From: Nitrosomonadales bacterium
GTDB lineage: Bacteria > Pseudomonadota > Gammaproteobacteria > Burkholderiales > Gallionellaceae
NCBI GenBank assembly: GCA_023259055.1
Contig: JAHFQZ010000002.1
Location: 1-64,000 of the forward strand
Reading direction: 5' to 3'
DNA length: 64,000 nucleotides
The position numbers were made by a program, and so were the translations under genes. Shown here piece by piece: positions 37,179 to 46,218 of this stretch. Under the pieces are notes generated by a model. It did not search any database and was not told the origin of the DNA. It worked only from the letters and a program-made list of their open reading frames with translations. Numbering within the stretch: position 1 is the stretch's first letter; every line of letters starts with the position of its first letter.

Positions 37179-38633
37179 ATGACTGACAGCGGCCAAGAAC
37201 ATCACTACACAGAAAATGTGCAGAGTCACCTCAAACAGGTGGAATTTCTGCTGAGCAAGCACGCCTTGCTGGAAGGGGTTGTTCATCGTCAGGAGCTCCC
37301 GCGCGAAGATCGTCATGCATTGGTTGATACGCTAGTGCACAAACACAACCTTGCCGAACTGCAGCGCAAACTTGACAGCCTGCACCCTGCGGACATCGCG
37401 TACATTCTTGAAGCTTTGCCCATTGATCAGCGTTTGCTGGTATGGGGACTGGTCAAGTCGGAGCGCGACGGCGATATCCTGATCGAAGTTTCCGATGCGG
37501 TGCGCGAGTCGCTGATTGCGACCATGAACCGCGAAGAGTTGCGCGCCGCCGCCGAGCAACTTGACACCGACGAAATCGCCGACCTCGCGCCTGATCTGCC
37601 ACAAAATGTGATGCGCGACGTGTTCAGGTCGCTGTCCATCGAAGAGCGTGAGCAATTGCGCGCGGCAATGTCATACTCGGAAGATTCGGTCGGCGCGCTG
37701 ATGGATTTCAATATGATCCATGTCCGCGAGGACGTCACGCTGGAAGTGGTATCGCGCTATTTGCGCCGCTTCGATAAGCTGCCAGATCACACCGACCAGA
37801 TATTCGTAGTGGATCGGGATGACCGTTTCAAAGGCGTCCTGCCGATCAACCTTGTCGTGGTCAATGAACCGGAAGTAAATGTCGGCGACTTAATGCTGAC
37901 TGACACCATACAACTGCAGCCTGATGAAAAAGCGGAACAGGCTGCTCAGGCTTTTGAACGCTACGACCTTGTTTCCGCGCCGGTGATAGATGAGGACGGC
38001 AAACTGGTCGGACGGGTGACAGTGAACGTGGTACTGGACTTTATCCGCACCGAATCGGAAAGCGATGTACTTAACCTGGCCGGTTTGCGCGAGGAAGAAG
38101 ATATTTTTGCCTCGGTATGGAAGAGCGCGCAGAACCGCTGGACATGGCTGGCACTGAATCTTTGCACCGCATTCTTCGCCTCGCGGGTAATCGGCAACTT
38201 TGAAAACACGATAGAAAAATTCGTCGCCCTCGCCACGCTCATGCCTATCGTCGCAGGCATTGCAGGCAACTCTGCGAACCAAACTACCACCATCATCACC
38301 CGCTCACTCGCCCTGGGACAAATCACACCGGACAATGCACGCAGGCTGATGCTCAAGGAGCTGGCAATTGGCGGATTTAATGGCCTGCTGTGGGGCAGCA
38401 TTGCAGGATTGTTCGCTTACTTCCTGTACCACAGCGTTGCGCTCGGTATCGTGATGACCGGTGCGATGCTACTCAACCTGCTGGTAGGCGCAACCGTCGG
38501 CATGGGTATACCGCTTGTCATGCAAAAGCTGGGACGCGACCCGGCCATCGGCTCCAGCGTGATGATTACCGCCATTACCGATAGCGGCGGGTTCTTCATC
38601 TTCCTGGGATTGGCGACAATCTTCCTGATTTAA
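37179..38633 (+). CDS. mgtE: Magnesium transporter MgtE
   Basis: The 484-residue protein has the full MgtE layout: an acidic helical N domain (about 30-160, LHPADIAYILEAL), two CBS domains (about 165-295: SVGALMDFNMIHVRED and DLVSAPVIDEDGKLVGRVTV), a connecting helix and five spans from about 315. The pore region shows MPIVAGIAGNSANQTTTIITRSLALG and the metal-binding TAITDSGGFF. Mg2+ binding to the cytoplasmic domains closes the channel. ATG 37179 is used; no M-box-like leader was recognised upstream. Confidence 0.95.
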   Translation: MTDSGQEHHYTENVQSHLKQVEFLLSKHALLEGVVHRQELPREDRHALVDTLVHKHNLAELQRKLDSLHPADIAYILEALPIDQRLLVWGLVKSERDGDILIEVSDAVRESLIATMNREELRAAAEQLDTDEIADLAPDLPQNVMRDVFRSLSIEEREQLRAAMSYSEDSVGALMDFNMIHVREDVTLEVVSRYLRRFDKLPDHTDQIFVVDRDDRFKGVLPINLVVVNEPEVNVGDLMLTDTIQLQPDEKAEQAAQAFERYDLVSAPVIDEDGKLVGRVTVNVVLDFIRTESESDVLNLAGLREEEDIFASVWKSAQNRWTWLALNLCTAFFASRVIGNFENTIEKFVALATLMPIVAGIAGNSANQTTTIITRSLALGQITPDNARRLMLKELAIGGFNGLLWGSIAGLFAYFLYHSVALGIVMTGAMLLNLLVGATVGMGIPLVMQKLGRDPAIGSSVMITAITDSGGFFIFLGLATIFLI

Positions 38634-38700
38634 CGGGGAACGAATACACCCCGCGTAAAACGCAGGTGTCGCTGCCGAAACCTCGCCTGTTAGAAAACCG

Positions 38701-38727
38701 AAAAAGGGCGGAAAAACCAAACCGCCC
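38701..38727 (-). terminator. Rho-independent terminator of the H1-like gene
   Basis: GGGCGG (38706-38711) pairs with CCGCCC (38722-38727), and on the reverse strand the stem is followed by TTTTT. It lies 15 bases past the H1-like stop. Confidence 0.7.
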
Positions 38728-38741
38728 CTTGCAGGGCGAAA

Positions 38742-39122
38742 TTAAGCTTTAAGAATGCCGCCGGCCGGTTTTGCAGCTGGCTTCTTGGCTGCTGCTTTTT
38801 TTGCAGCTGGTTTTTTAGCCGCTACTTTTTTCGCAGCTGGTTTCTTAGCTACGGCTTTTTTCACAGCTGGTTTTTTAGCCGCTACTTTTTTCGCAGCTGG
38901 CTTCTTGGCTGCCGGCTTGGCTTTAGCAACGACTTTCTTGGCTGCCGGTTTTTTAGCTACGGCTTTTTTCACAGCTGGTTTTTTAGCCGCTACTTTTTTC
39001 GCAGCTGGCTTCTTGGCTGCTGGCTTGGCTTTAGCAACGGCTTTCTTGGCTGCTGGCTTCTTGGCTACTGCTTTTTTCGCGGCGGGTTTTTTGGTTGCGG
39101 GTGTTTTTGCTGATGTTGCCAT
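38742..39122 (-). CDS. Histone H1-like Lys/Ala/Pro repeat protein
   Basis: The 126-residue protein is almost entirely Ala, Lys, Pro and Val in repeated units ([29 protein letters not shown]). It matches the AlgP/HC1-like bacterial H1 family that condenses DNA; no globular domain is present. ATG 39122 is six bases past GGAGA and is preferred over the ATG at 39128, which directly touches that site. The gene sits in a unit of its own, with a terminator at 38701-38727, and converges on mgtE. Confidence 0.85.
   Translation of the reverse strand: MATSAKTPATKKPAAKKAVAKKPAAKKAVAKAKPAAKKPAAKKVAAKKPAVKKAVAKKPAAKKVVAKAKPAAKKPAAKKVAAKKPAVKKAVAKKPAAKKVAAKKPAAKKAAAKKPAAKPAGGILKA
38775..39080. repeat. Imperfect tandem coding repeats in the H1-like gene
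   Basis: Within the gene the string TTTTTTCGCAGCTGG with flanking TTAGCCGCTAC recurs several times, and two longer blocks (near 38840-38945 and 38955-39050) are close copies of each other. The larger unit is about 110-120 bases. Such near-identical DNA repeats are prone to copy-number change by slippage. Confidence 0.7.
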
Positions 39123-39279
39123 TTTCATTCTCCATAAAAATTTTAGAACATTCATTACGACTCACTGCACACCCAAACGCCCTGTATTTTGCGAAAGACG
39201 CTTGCGGCATCGGTACTGTATCCACGTTTAAAAAAACGTGCAACAAATTTCGTAATAAATCTTCAAGAATTTTCAAATA

Positions 39280-40527
39280 TCATGAAATTGGTTTTTCAGC
39301 TGCGTATAGCTGCGCTACCGTTTCGCGTTCACGCACCAGATGCATGGCACTTCCGTCCACCATAATCTCGGCAGCGCGCGGGCGGGTGTTGTAATTGGAG
39401 CTCATGCTCATTCCGTAGGCACCCGCAGAAAGCACTGCCAATAAGGACTTGGGCTGAATTGCCATGTCGCGCGCATGACCTATAAAGTCGCCCGTTTCGC
39501 AGATCGGACCAACCACTTCGTAGATCTGTGCCTCATGGTTTTCACGCCTTACCGGTAAAATTTCATGAAAAGCGTCGTACAGGGCCGGGCGCATCAGGTC
39601 GTTCATCGCGGCATCGACAATGGCAAAATTTTTCTCTTCGCCATGCTTGAGATATTCCACACGCGTCAGCAACACGCCCGCGTTGCCGACCAGCACACGA
39701 CCCGGTTCGAGGATCAGCTTCTCGCTGCGCCCGCGCAGCGCGCCCAGCAGGGCCGCCACATATTCGCCAATCGCCGGCGGCGTCTCATCGTTGTAGCGTA
39801 TGCCCAGTCCGCCGCCCAGGTCGATGTGCTCCAGGCGAATTCCTTCACCGGACAGCCTGTCCACCAGCGCCAATATTTTTTCCGCCGCCGCGATGAACGG
39901 ACTGGTCTCGGTAAGCTGTGACCCGATGTGGCAATCTATGCCGGTAATTCGCAAGTTAGGCAAACCATGCGCCTTGCGATACAGCTGGATGGCTTCGCCA
40001 TAAGCCACGCCAAATTTGTTTTGCTTCAGGCCGGTCGATATATAAGGGTGGGTTTTTGCATCCACGTCCGGGTTCACTCGCAAGCTGACCGGCGCGACCT
40101 TGCCCATGTCCCTGGCTACTTCGTTGAGGCGGTCCAGCTCTGCTGCAGATTCAACGTTGAAGCAAAGTATGCCTGCGTCCAGTGCCATGCGCATTTCCGC
40201 AACGCTTTTACCAACGCCGGAGAACACCACTTTGCTTGTATCCCCGCCTGCCGCCATCACGCGCTGCAATTCCCCGCCGGACACGATGTCGAAACCGGCT
40301 CCCAGGCGGGCGAACACATTCAGAATCGCAAGATTCGAATTGGCTTTTACCGCATAGCAGATCAGATGTTCGCGCCCCTGCAATGCCTTCACGAACTGGC
40401 CAAAACTATCTGTCAGCGCTGCGCGGGAATACACATAACATGGGGTGCCAAACCGCGCAGCAATGTCATCCAGCTTCACTTGCTCAGCAAAAAGCGCACC
40501 GCCTTGATAATGAAAGTAATGGCTCAT
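39280..40527 (-). CDS. lysA: Diaminopimelate decarboxylase
   Basis: LysA decarboxylates meso-diaminopimelate to lysine, the last step of the pathway. The 415-residue PLP enzyme is an alanine-racemase-fold protein with the PLP lysine in YAVKANSN (near residue 61), CHIGSQLTE, the HIDLGGGLGIRY glycine loop, LEPGRVLV and GPICETGDFIG. Its ATG overlaps the lptM stop by four bases. dapF is not found downstream; the 157-base gap to the H1-like gene holds no gene. Confidence 0.96.
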   Translation of the reverse strand: MSHYFHYQGGALFAEQVKLDDIAARFGTPCYVYSRAALTDSFGQFVKALQGREHLICYAVKANSNLAILNVFARLGAGFDIVSGGELQRVMAAGGDTSKVVFSGVGKSVAEMRMALDAGILCFNVESAAELDRLNEVARDMGKVAPVSLRVNPDVDAKTHPYISTGLKQNKFGVAYGEAIQLYRKAHGLPNLRITGIDCHIGSQLTETSPFIAAAEKILALVDRLSGEGIRLEHIDLGGGLGIRYNDETPPAIGEYVAALLGALRGRSEKLILEPGRVLVGNAGVLLTRVEYLKHGEEKNFAIVDAAMNDLMRPALYDAFHEILPVRRENHEAQIYEVVGPICETGDFIGHARDMAIQPKSLLAVLSAGAYGMSMSSNYNTRPRAAEIMVDGSAMHLVRERETVAQLYAAEKPIS

Positions 40528-40712
40528 GGCTCTTTGCCTTGTGGTGAAGATGGCGCGCCTGATTTTTGTGGCTCAGGTGTTTGCGGACTTGGGGTTTGCG
40601 TCCGGGTTGTTTGAGGCTTGGATGCCGGAAGTGTAAGCGGAGCCTTGCGTCCGCAACCCTGCAACAGCAGAACGAATACTACTGTGATGCCAATAATAAT
40701 TCCTGATCGCAT
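40524..40712 (-). CDS. lptM: LPS translocon maturation lipoprotein LptM (YifL)
   Basis: The 62-residue lipoprotein has a signal peptide ending in the lipobox LLQGC (Cys20) and the conserved LptM continuation GRKAPLTLP, then a Pro/Ser/Thr-rich tail. LptM helps LptD assemble in the outer membrane. It is placed directly before lysA, as in most beta- and gammaproteobacteria, and overlaps it by four bases. The 161-base region upstream has no other gene and must carry the promoter. Confidence 0.88.
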   Translation of the reverse strand: MRSGIIIGITVVFVLLLQGCGRKAPLTLPASKPQTTRTQTPSPQTPEPQKSGAPSSPQGKEP

Positions 40713-40873
40713 TTTTGTGCCTGCTAAATTTTATTGGAACGGATTATAAAGGTCGTTACGCTGACATAAAGAGATTTTTGTAATTATCACGATCAGCTTG
40801 TGGATAGAGCATCACTCCGGCAGAGATTACATCGATAGCATATTGGTATTGCCCAAATAAGGTATGCGATGTT

Positions 40874-41674
40874 CTATTCGGCACTCAATGAAATTGCCCT
40901 GAGTTCTTTGCGCAGCCTTGCGTAATCTGAACACACGCTTGCCACCACGCGCCAAAACGCAGCTGAATGATTCATTTCGCGCAGATGAGCGAGTTCATGC
41001 ACCACCACGTAATCTATCAGGTGCGGCGGTAGTTTTATCAGCTGCACATTCAGTCTCACCGAACCGTGCGGCGTACAACTTCCCCACTGGGTTTTTGCCG
41101 TTGATAGTTTGATTGATTGTGGTACAACATCCAGTAACCGCGCGTAATACGCCACGCGCTCCGCAAATAATTGCTCTGCTTCGTCCCGGTACCAATACCT
41201 CACCGCATGCTCAATATGGACTGCCGCACAGTCATTAACGACAAACACCCGCAGCTCGCTGCCATGCCGGACTACGGCTGAGGCAAACAAACTCTGCACA
41301 ACTCGCAAGGTAAGCAGTTCGCCTTTATAGGGAATCGATTCACCATCTGCCCAACGCGGCGCAGCCGGTTTGCGTATCTGCCAGCCATCCAGCTTTTCCA
41401 CTACCCAGTCTGCTTTTTCCTGCAACACACTGTGGAGCCATTTCTCCGAGGTGCGCGCCGGCACGCACACTGTCAAACCGCGATCATCTATGCGCAGGCC
41501 GATGCTTCTGCGCCTGGAACTGCGCTTCAGAGTATAAGAAACATTTTTTCCAGCAAGGAGTGCGGCACGTTGTTCAACTGCGGGAGGGTCGTTGCGAAGC
41601 AACGGGGACACCCCGGACGTGCCCCTTGCGGGTACGCCAGGGGGATTAACTATATTACGCAAACGTTTCAGCAT
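40874..41674 (-). CDS. YgjP-like (DUF45) zinc metallohydrolase
   Basis: The 266-residue protein has the WLM/YgjP metallopeptidase-like domain with VVHELAHLREMNHSAAFW (His-Glu-x-x-His and the downstream His) and TQWGSCTPHGSVRLNVQL. The family's substrate is unknown. The start ATG 41674 overlaps the plsC stop (ATGA), so it is firm. Residues about 10-36 (NPPGVPARGTSGVSP and on) are not family-like and are encoded by a GC-rich, hairpin-containing stretch (41577-41652), suggesting a repeat inserted in frame. Confidence 0.85.
   Translation of the reverse strand: MLKRLRNIVNPPGVPARGTSGVSPLLRNDPPAVEQRAALLAGKNVSYTLKRSSRRRSIGLRIDDRGLTVCVPARTSEKWLHSVLQEKADWVVEKLDGWQIRKPAAPRWADGESIPYKGELLTLRVVQSLFASAVVRHGSELRVFVVNDCAAVHIEHAVRYWYRDEAEQLFAERVAYYARLLDVVPQSIKLSTAKTQWGSCTPHGSVRLNVQLIKLPPHLIDYVVVHELAHLREMNHSAAFWRVVASVCSDYARLRKELRAISLSAE
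41577..41652. repeat. Repeat-like GC-rich stretch in the YgjP-like N-terminus
   Basis: On the coding (reverse) strand it runs CCCCCTGGCGTACCCGCAAGG, then GGGGTGTCCCCGTTGC with a perfect CGTTGC-TTC-GCAACG hairpin. It looks like a dispersed betaproteobacterial element, but I see no second copy in this window, so the assignment rests on hairpin structure and on the unusual peptide it encodes. Confidence 0.45.
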
Positions 41675-42381
41675 CAGTGCGGTAACTGCCGAATCTCATT
41701 CTCAATCCATTCCTCCACGCGCTGATTGATTTCGTCCGCCTTCAGTCCTTTCGTCTCAATCGGCGCGCCGATGCTCAAGGTGATCAGTCCCGGATTTTTG
41801 CTGAAAGCATTGCGCCCCCACAACCTTCCGGCGTTGTGCGCCACAGGTATCACCGGCGCACCGCTGCTCGCGGCCAGCATAGCGCCGCCGATCTTGTATT
41901 TGCCTCGCTGGCCGAACGGAATGCGTGTTCCCTCCGGAAAGATTACCACACAGAAACCTTGTGCAAGCCGATCCTTGCCCTGCTCCAGCAACTGCTTCAT
42001 TGCGCCTTTGCCGTCGCTGCGGTTGATGGCGATGGGACTGGTCAATGCCAGGCCCCAGCCAAAGAATGGCAGCGACAGCAACTCGCGTTTGAGCACCCAC
42101 ACCTGCGGCGGGAAAACGGTTTGCAGCGCAAACGTCTCCCATGCAGACTGATGTTTGCACAGCACGATGCAGGGTTCCTTGGGAATATTTTCAGCACCGT
42201 GCACCTCCATGCGGATATTGCAGATCACACGCAACAGCCACATCGTGCTATAGGCCAGACCGGAGATCAGAAAGTAGCGGGTGTGCGGCTTGAGCGGAAA
42301 AGTGAACAGCATAAGCGTCGCATAAAACGGCACCCAGATCAGCTGCACCACAAAAAAGATCAACGAACGGATAAAAATCAT
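41674..42381 (-). CDS. plsC: 1-acyl-sn-glycerol-3-phosphate acyltransferase
   Basis: PlsC makes phosphatidic acid by acylating lysophosphatidate at the inner membrane. The 235-residue protein has N-terminal hydrophobic helices (about 5-55), motif I in CKHQSAWETF (here H-X4-E, as I recall for many betaproteobacterial members, rather than H-X4-D), LPFFGWGL, IFPEGTRIPFG (motif III) and the VPVAHNAGRLW motif. gmhB is one base upstream and the YgjP-like gene overlaps downstream. Confidence 0.92.
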   Translation of the reverse strand: MIFIRSLIFFVVQLIWVPFYATLMLFTFPLKPHTRYFLISGLAYSTMWLLRVICNIRMEVHGAENIPKEPCIVLCKHQSAWETFALQTVFPPQVWVLKRELLSLPFFGWGLALTSPIAINRSDGKGAMKQLLEQGKDRLAQGFCVVIFPEGTRIPFGQRGKYKIGGAMLAASSGAPVIPVAHNAGRLWGRNAFSKNPGLITLSIGAPIETKGLKADEINQRVEEWIENEIRQLPH

Positions 42382-42382
42382 A

Positions 42383-42916
42383 TCAAACCAATGTTGCGAC
42401 TGCCGCCGCCAAGTCGGGATAAACCAGCGTACCTTCCGGCAAGCCGCCCGCTGCCTGCGTTTTCAGGCCTTTGCCTGTGAGCACCAGAAATGGCTGCGCG
42501 CCCATTGCGGCAGCGGGTTGCAAATCGCGCAGCGAATCGCCCACGGCTGGCACCCCCTTGAGGCTGCTGAGGTTATAGCGTGCCGCAATCTCCTCCAGCA
42601 TTCCACTTTTTGGTTTGCGGCAATGGCAATTAGCATCAGCCGCGTGCGGACAGAAAAACACTGCATCGATACGAGCACCGACCAACGCGCAGGCTTTATG
42701 CATCTTGTCGTGGATTGCATTCAGCATTGTCATGTCGAACAACCCGCGCCCGATACCGGACTGGTTGGTCGCCACCACCACACGATACCCATCCTGATTC
42801 AGTCGCGCAATCGCTTCTAGGCTGCCGGGAATCGGCCTCCATTCTTCGGGGTTTTTGATGAACTGCTCGGAGTCGAAGTTGATCACGCCATCGCGATCGA
42901 GAATGATGAGTTTCAT
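42383..42916 (-). CDS. gmhB: D-glycero-beta-D-manno-heptose-1,7-bisphosphate 7-phosphatase
   Basis: GmhB removes the 7-phosphate in ADP-heptose synthesis for the LPS inner core. The 177-residue HAD enzyme shows IILDRDGVIN (Asp nucleophile), VVVATNQSGIGRG, the zinc-site FCPHAADANCHCRKP and PAVGDSLRDLQPAAAMG. ATG 42916 has GGGAT nine bases upstream; ATG 42925 is possible. It follows glyS closely and precedes plsC, the usual betaproteobacterial order. Confidence 0.94.
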   Translation of the reverse strand: MKLIILDRDGVINFDSEQFIKNPEEWRPIPGSLEAIARLNQDGYRVVVATNQSGIGRGLFDMTMLNAIHDKMHKACALVGARIDAVFFCPHAADANCHCRKPKSGMLEEIAARYNLSSLKGVPAVGDSLRDLQPAAAMGAQPFLVLTGKGLKTQAAGGLPEGTLVYPDLAAAVATLV

Positions 42917-42937
42917 GGCTGGCATATCCCGAAATCC

Positions 42938-45043
42938 CTAAGCCGCCAATTTGGAAATATCAGCGACGCGATTCATCGCCTGCTGCAACTGTGCCAGCAA
43001 AGCGAGGCGGTTAGTGCGCAACTTCTCATCTTCGGCGTTCACCATCACATTATCGAAGAACGCATCTACAGGTGTGCGTAATGCAGCCAGAGCTTGAAGC
43101 GAAGCGGTGTAATCACCTGCTGCAAAAGCTGCGTCGGCCTTGGGCACAATCTGTCCAAGCGCCTTGTATAGCGCCAGCTCGGCGGCTTCCTGCAGCAAAG
43201 ATGCATTCACCGTGTCGTTGACTGCACCCTCGACTTTCTTAAGGATGTTTCCGACGCGCTTGTTGGCTGCGGCCAGCGCAGCCGCCTCGGGCAAGGCGGC
43301 GAAGGCGCGCACGGCTTCCAACCGTTTCGGCACGAGATTAGTCTGCATCGGCTTCAGGCTCAGCACGGCATCAACCTCATTCGCGGTATAGCCCTGCTCG
43401 CGCATCATTCCGCCCAGCCGCTCGAACATGAAGGTCTCAGTGTCGGCCTGCGCCTCGCCCAGCAATCCCTTCTGAAATCCGGCAAAGGCGATGTAGATCA
43501 GCTCCGACAAACTGAGCTGCAGCTCTTTCTCGACCAACATACGCAACACACCCAGCGCATGGCGACGCAAAGCAAACGGGTCTTTGTCGCCAGTCGGTAT
43601 TTGCCCGATGCCAAACATGCCGGCCAGAGTTTCCAGTTTGTCTGCCAGCGCGACGCAAATGCCGACCATGTTGCGCGGCAACTCGTCGCCGGCAAAACGC
43701 GGCTTGTAGTGGTCTTCGATCGCGAAGGCTATGTCGTCGCTCAGTCCGTCATGTTTGGCGTAATAGCGCCCCATGATGCCCTGCAATTCGGGGAACTCGC
43801 CCACCATGTCGGTGAGAAGGTCGGCCTTGGCCAACAGCGCGGCCTGATCGACTTGTGCAGCGAGTGCATCTCCGCCCAATTGCTGTCCGATGGCGCGCGC
43901 AATGGCCTGCACTCGTTCCACTCGTTCGCCCTGTGTGCCGAGCTTGTTGTGATAGACCACCTTGGCCAAGCCGAGCACGCGCGAATCAAGCGGTTTCTTG
44001 CGATCCTGGTCGAAAAAGAATTTCGCATCCGCCAGGCGCGGACGCACTACTCGCTCGTTGCCGCCGATCACCAAGCTGGCATCCGCCGGGCGGATATTGG
44101 ATACGATAAGGAATTTGTTGGTCAACTTGCCTTTGGCATCCAGCAGCGGAAAGTATTTCTGGTTCGCCTTCATCGTCAGGATCAGGCATTCTTGCGGCAC
44201 TTCGAGATATTCGGTTTCGAACTTTCCGACCAGCACATTAGGACGCTCGACCAGCGCGGTCACTTCGTCCAGTAAGTTTTCATCCTCAATCGGTCTGAGA
44301 TTCTCTTTGGCGGCGGCAGAAGCGAGTTGTCTGGCGATCTCGGCATGGCGTTTTTCAAAACTCGGGATCACCGCGCCTTCGTTTTCCATCTGTGCTTCGT
44401 AGCTGTCAGCGTCCTTCAACACCACCTTATCCACGCTGGCCTCGAAACGGTGTCCTTGAGTCTCGCGCCCGGAGCTCAAGCCGAGCGTTTTGATTTCGAC
44501 AACATCGCTGCCATGCAGCGCAACCAGCCCATGCGCGGGACGCACGAACTGCACGCTGTTCCAGCCATCTGCTAGTTGATAGGCCATCACCTTGGCGATG
44601 GGCAGCTTGGCTAGCGCGTCATCCAATGCCTTCTGTAATCCTTCCGGCAAAAGTACGCCTTTCGCCAAGCTGTCGTAAAACAACGCTTCCGCTTTGCCAT
44701 CCTGCGCACGCTTAAGATTCGGGACCACCGATGCGTCTGCACCAATACTGGTTAACTTCTTCAACAACGCTGGCGTCGCCTGGCCGTTCGCATCCAGACC
44801 GACAGCAACCGGCATCAGCTTCTGCGACACGGATTTGTCAGCGGCCTGCGTCTCGACGTTGGCAACATGCACCGCGAGACGGCGTGGGGACGCATAGGAG
44901 GTCACCGTCGCATCGGCGGCAGCAAGCCCCTGCGACTTTAATCCGGCAAACAGTACTTCGGCAAAACTCTCACCCAGCTTCTTCAACGACTTGGGCGGCA
45001 GTTCCTCAACGAACAACTCGACAAGCAGATTCTTGGTGCTCAT
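42938..45043 (-). CDS. glyS: Glycyl-tRNA synthetase beta subunit
   Basis: The 701-residue subunit (E. coli 689) of the alpha2beta2 enzyme binds tRNA-Gly. It begins [22 protein letters not shown], has [24 protein letters not shown], the HD-like segment [18 protein letters not shown] and the anticodon-binding end with the [22 protein letters not shown] motif. It overlaps glyQ by four bases and is translated with it. Confidence 0.96.
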   Translation of the reverse strand: MSTKNLLVELFVEELPPKSLKKLGESFAEVLFAGLKSQGLAAADATVTSYASPRRLAVHVANVETQAADKSVSQKLMPVAVGLDANGQATPALLKKLTSIGADASVVPNLKRAQDGKAEALFYDSLAKGVLLPEGLQKALDDALAKLPIAKVMAYQLADGWNSVQFVRPAHGLVALHGSDVVEIKTLGLSSGRETQGHRFEASVDKVVLKDADSYEAQMENEGAVIPSFEKRHAEIARQLASAAAKENLRPIEDENLLDEVTALVERPNVLVGKFETEYLEVPQECLILTMKANQKYFPLLDAKGKLTNKFLIVSNIRPADASLVIGGNERVVRPRLADAKFFFDQDRKKPLDSRVLGLAKVVYHNKLGTQGERVERVQAIARAIGQQLGGDALAAQVDQAALLAKADLLTDMVGEFPELQGIMGRYYAKHDGLSDDIAFAIEDHYKPRFAGDELPRNMVGICVALADKLETLAGMFGIGQIPTGDKDPFALRRHALGVLRMLVEKELQLSLSELIYIAFAGFQKGLLGEAQADTETFMFERLGGMMREQGYTANEVDAVLSLKPMQTNLVPKRLEAVRAFAALPEAAALAAANKRVGNILKKVEGAVNDTVNASLLQEAAELALYKALGQIVPKADAAFAAGDYTASLQALAALRTPVDAFFDNVMVNAEDEKLRTNRLALLAQLQQAMNRVADISKLAA

Positions 45044-45960
45044 GCTGCAACCTTCTTCTCGATCTGCGCCAGCACTTCATTCGCCCACTCGCGCGGCGCC
45101 ATCGGAAAACCGAGACGGGCGCGGCTGTCGAAGTAGCTCTGTGCCACGCTGCGAGCAAGGTTGCGGATGCGCCCGATGTAGGCCGCGCGCTCAGTCACCG
45201 AAATCGCACCACGTGCGTCTAGCAAATTAAAGCTGTGCGCGGCTTTCAGCACCTGCTCATAGGCGGGCAATGCCAGTTGCTGTTCCATCAGGTGTTTGGC
45301 CTGTTTCTCATGGCTGCCGAACGCGCCAAGCAGGAATTCCACATCGCTGTGTTCGAAGTTGTAGGTGGATTGCTCGACCTCGTTCTGGTGGTACACATCG
45401 CGGTAACTGACCCCCGGCGTCCAGGTCAGGTCGAACACATTTTCCACGCCTTGCAGGTACATCGCTAGGCGCTCCAACCCGTAGGTGATCTCGCCGGTGA
45501 TCGGCTTGCAGTCGATGCCGCCAACCTGCTGGAAATAGGTGAACTGCGTCACTTCCATGCCGTTCAGCCACACCTCCCAACCCAATCCCCAAGCGCCCAG
45601 CGTCGGGTTTTCCCAGTCGTCCTCTACGAAGCGGATGTCGTTTTGCTTGAGGTCGAAACCGAGCGCTTCCAGCGAGCCAAGATATAAATCGAGAATGTTG
45701 GCGGGCGATGGTTTCAGCACCACCTGGAACTGGTAATAATGCTGCAAGCGGTTCGGATTCTCGCCGTAGCGGCCGTCCTTGGGGCGGCGCGAAGGCTGCA
45801 CGTAAGCAGCTTTCCACGGCTCCGGCCCGAGCGCGCGCAGGAAAGTCGCGGTGTGCGAAGTGCCCGCGCCGACCTCCATGTCGTAAGGTTGCAGCAGCGC
45901 GCAACCCTGCTTGTCCCAGTAATTCTGCAGAGTCAGGATGATTTGCTGAAAGGTAAGCAT
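45040..45960 (-). CDS. glyQ: Glycyl-tRNA synthetase alpha subunit
   Basis: The 306-residue catalytic subunit carries the class II core: [42 protein letters not shown] at the start, [24 protein letters not shown] (motif 2) and [14 protein letters not shown] (motif 3). Glycine is charged to tRNA in the cytoplasm. It is the first gene of the run glyQ-glyS-gmhB-plsC-ygjP, so the promoter should lie in the 46000-46140 region. Confidence 0.97.
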   Translation of the reverse strand: MLTFQQIILTLQNYWDKQGCALLQPYDMEVGAGTSHTATFLRALGPEPWKAAYVQPSRRPKDGRYGENPNRLQHYYQFQVVLKPSPANILDLYLGSLEALGFDLKQNDIRFVEDDWENPTLGAWGLGWEVWLNGMEVTQFTYFQQVGGIDCKPITGEITYGLERLAMYLQGVENVFDLTWTPGVSYRDVYHQNEVEQSTYNFEHSDVEFLLGAFGSHEKQAKHLMEQQLALPAYEQVLKAAHSFNLLDARGAISVTERAAYIGRIRNLARSVAQSYFDSRARLGFPMAPREWANEVLAQIEKKVAA

Positions 45961-46146
45961 CGATCGTTATTATCAGGCGATTGCAAAGGGCGCATTTTAC
46001 TGGTTTTCGGCGGGCTTGTTAGCCATTGATTGGAATTAGAAGGCCACTCTAATAAGTATGTAACCGAACGGTGATTCCGGAAAGAGACATTTGCAGCTGC
46101 CCGTACTATTATGCATATATAGACTGACAAATTTGCGAGGGTTCTC

Positions 46147-46218
46147 ATGAATCAAGCCTTTAACAAAAAACCGCATGCTTCATTATTTTTAATAGTGCTG
46201 ACCGGTGGGTCAGTCTAA
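46147..46218 (+). CDS. Possible 23-residue peptide (MNQAF...)
   Basis: This small frame begins at ATG 46147, five bases after GAGGG, and encodes a basic start followed by a hydrophobic stretch ending in TGGSV. It could be a leader peptide or the remnant of a longer secreted or membrane protein, as the end is abrupt. Its tail contains the palindrome at 46199-46214. The broken gene at 46205 begins inside it in another frame. Confidence 0.3.
   Translation: MNQAFNKKPHASLFLIVLTGGSV
46199..46214. promoter_or_regulatory. CTGACC-GGTG-GGTCAG palindrome, operator-like
   Basis: A perfect six-base inverted repeat with a four-base centre. The ACCGGTGGGTC core resembles operators of TetR-family repressors such as AcrR-like regulators. 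No TetR gene lies beside it, so the role is a guess. Confidence 0.3.

Noticed and set aside
38742-39122. The tandem units in the H1-like gene as a CRISPR array
   Set aside because: Repeats are in frame, imperfect and not separated by unique spacers; they encode AAKK units.
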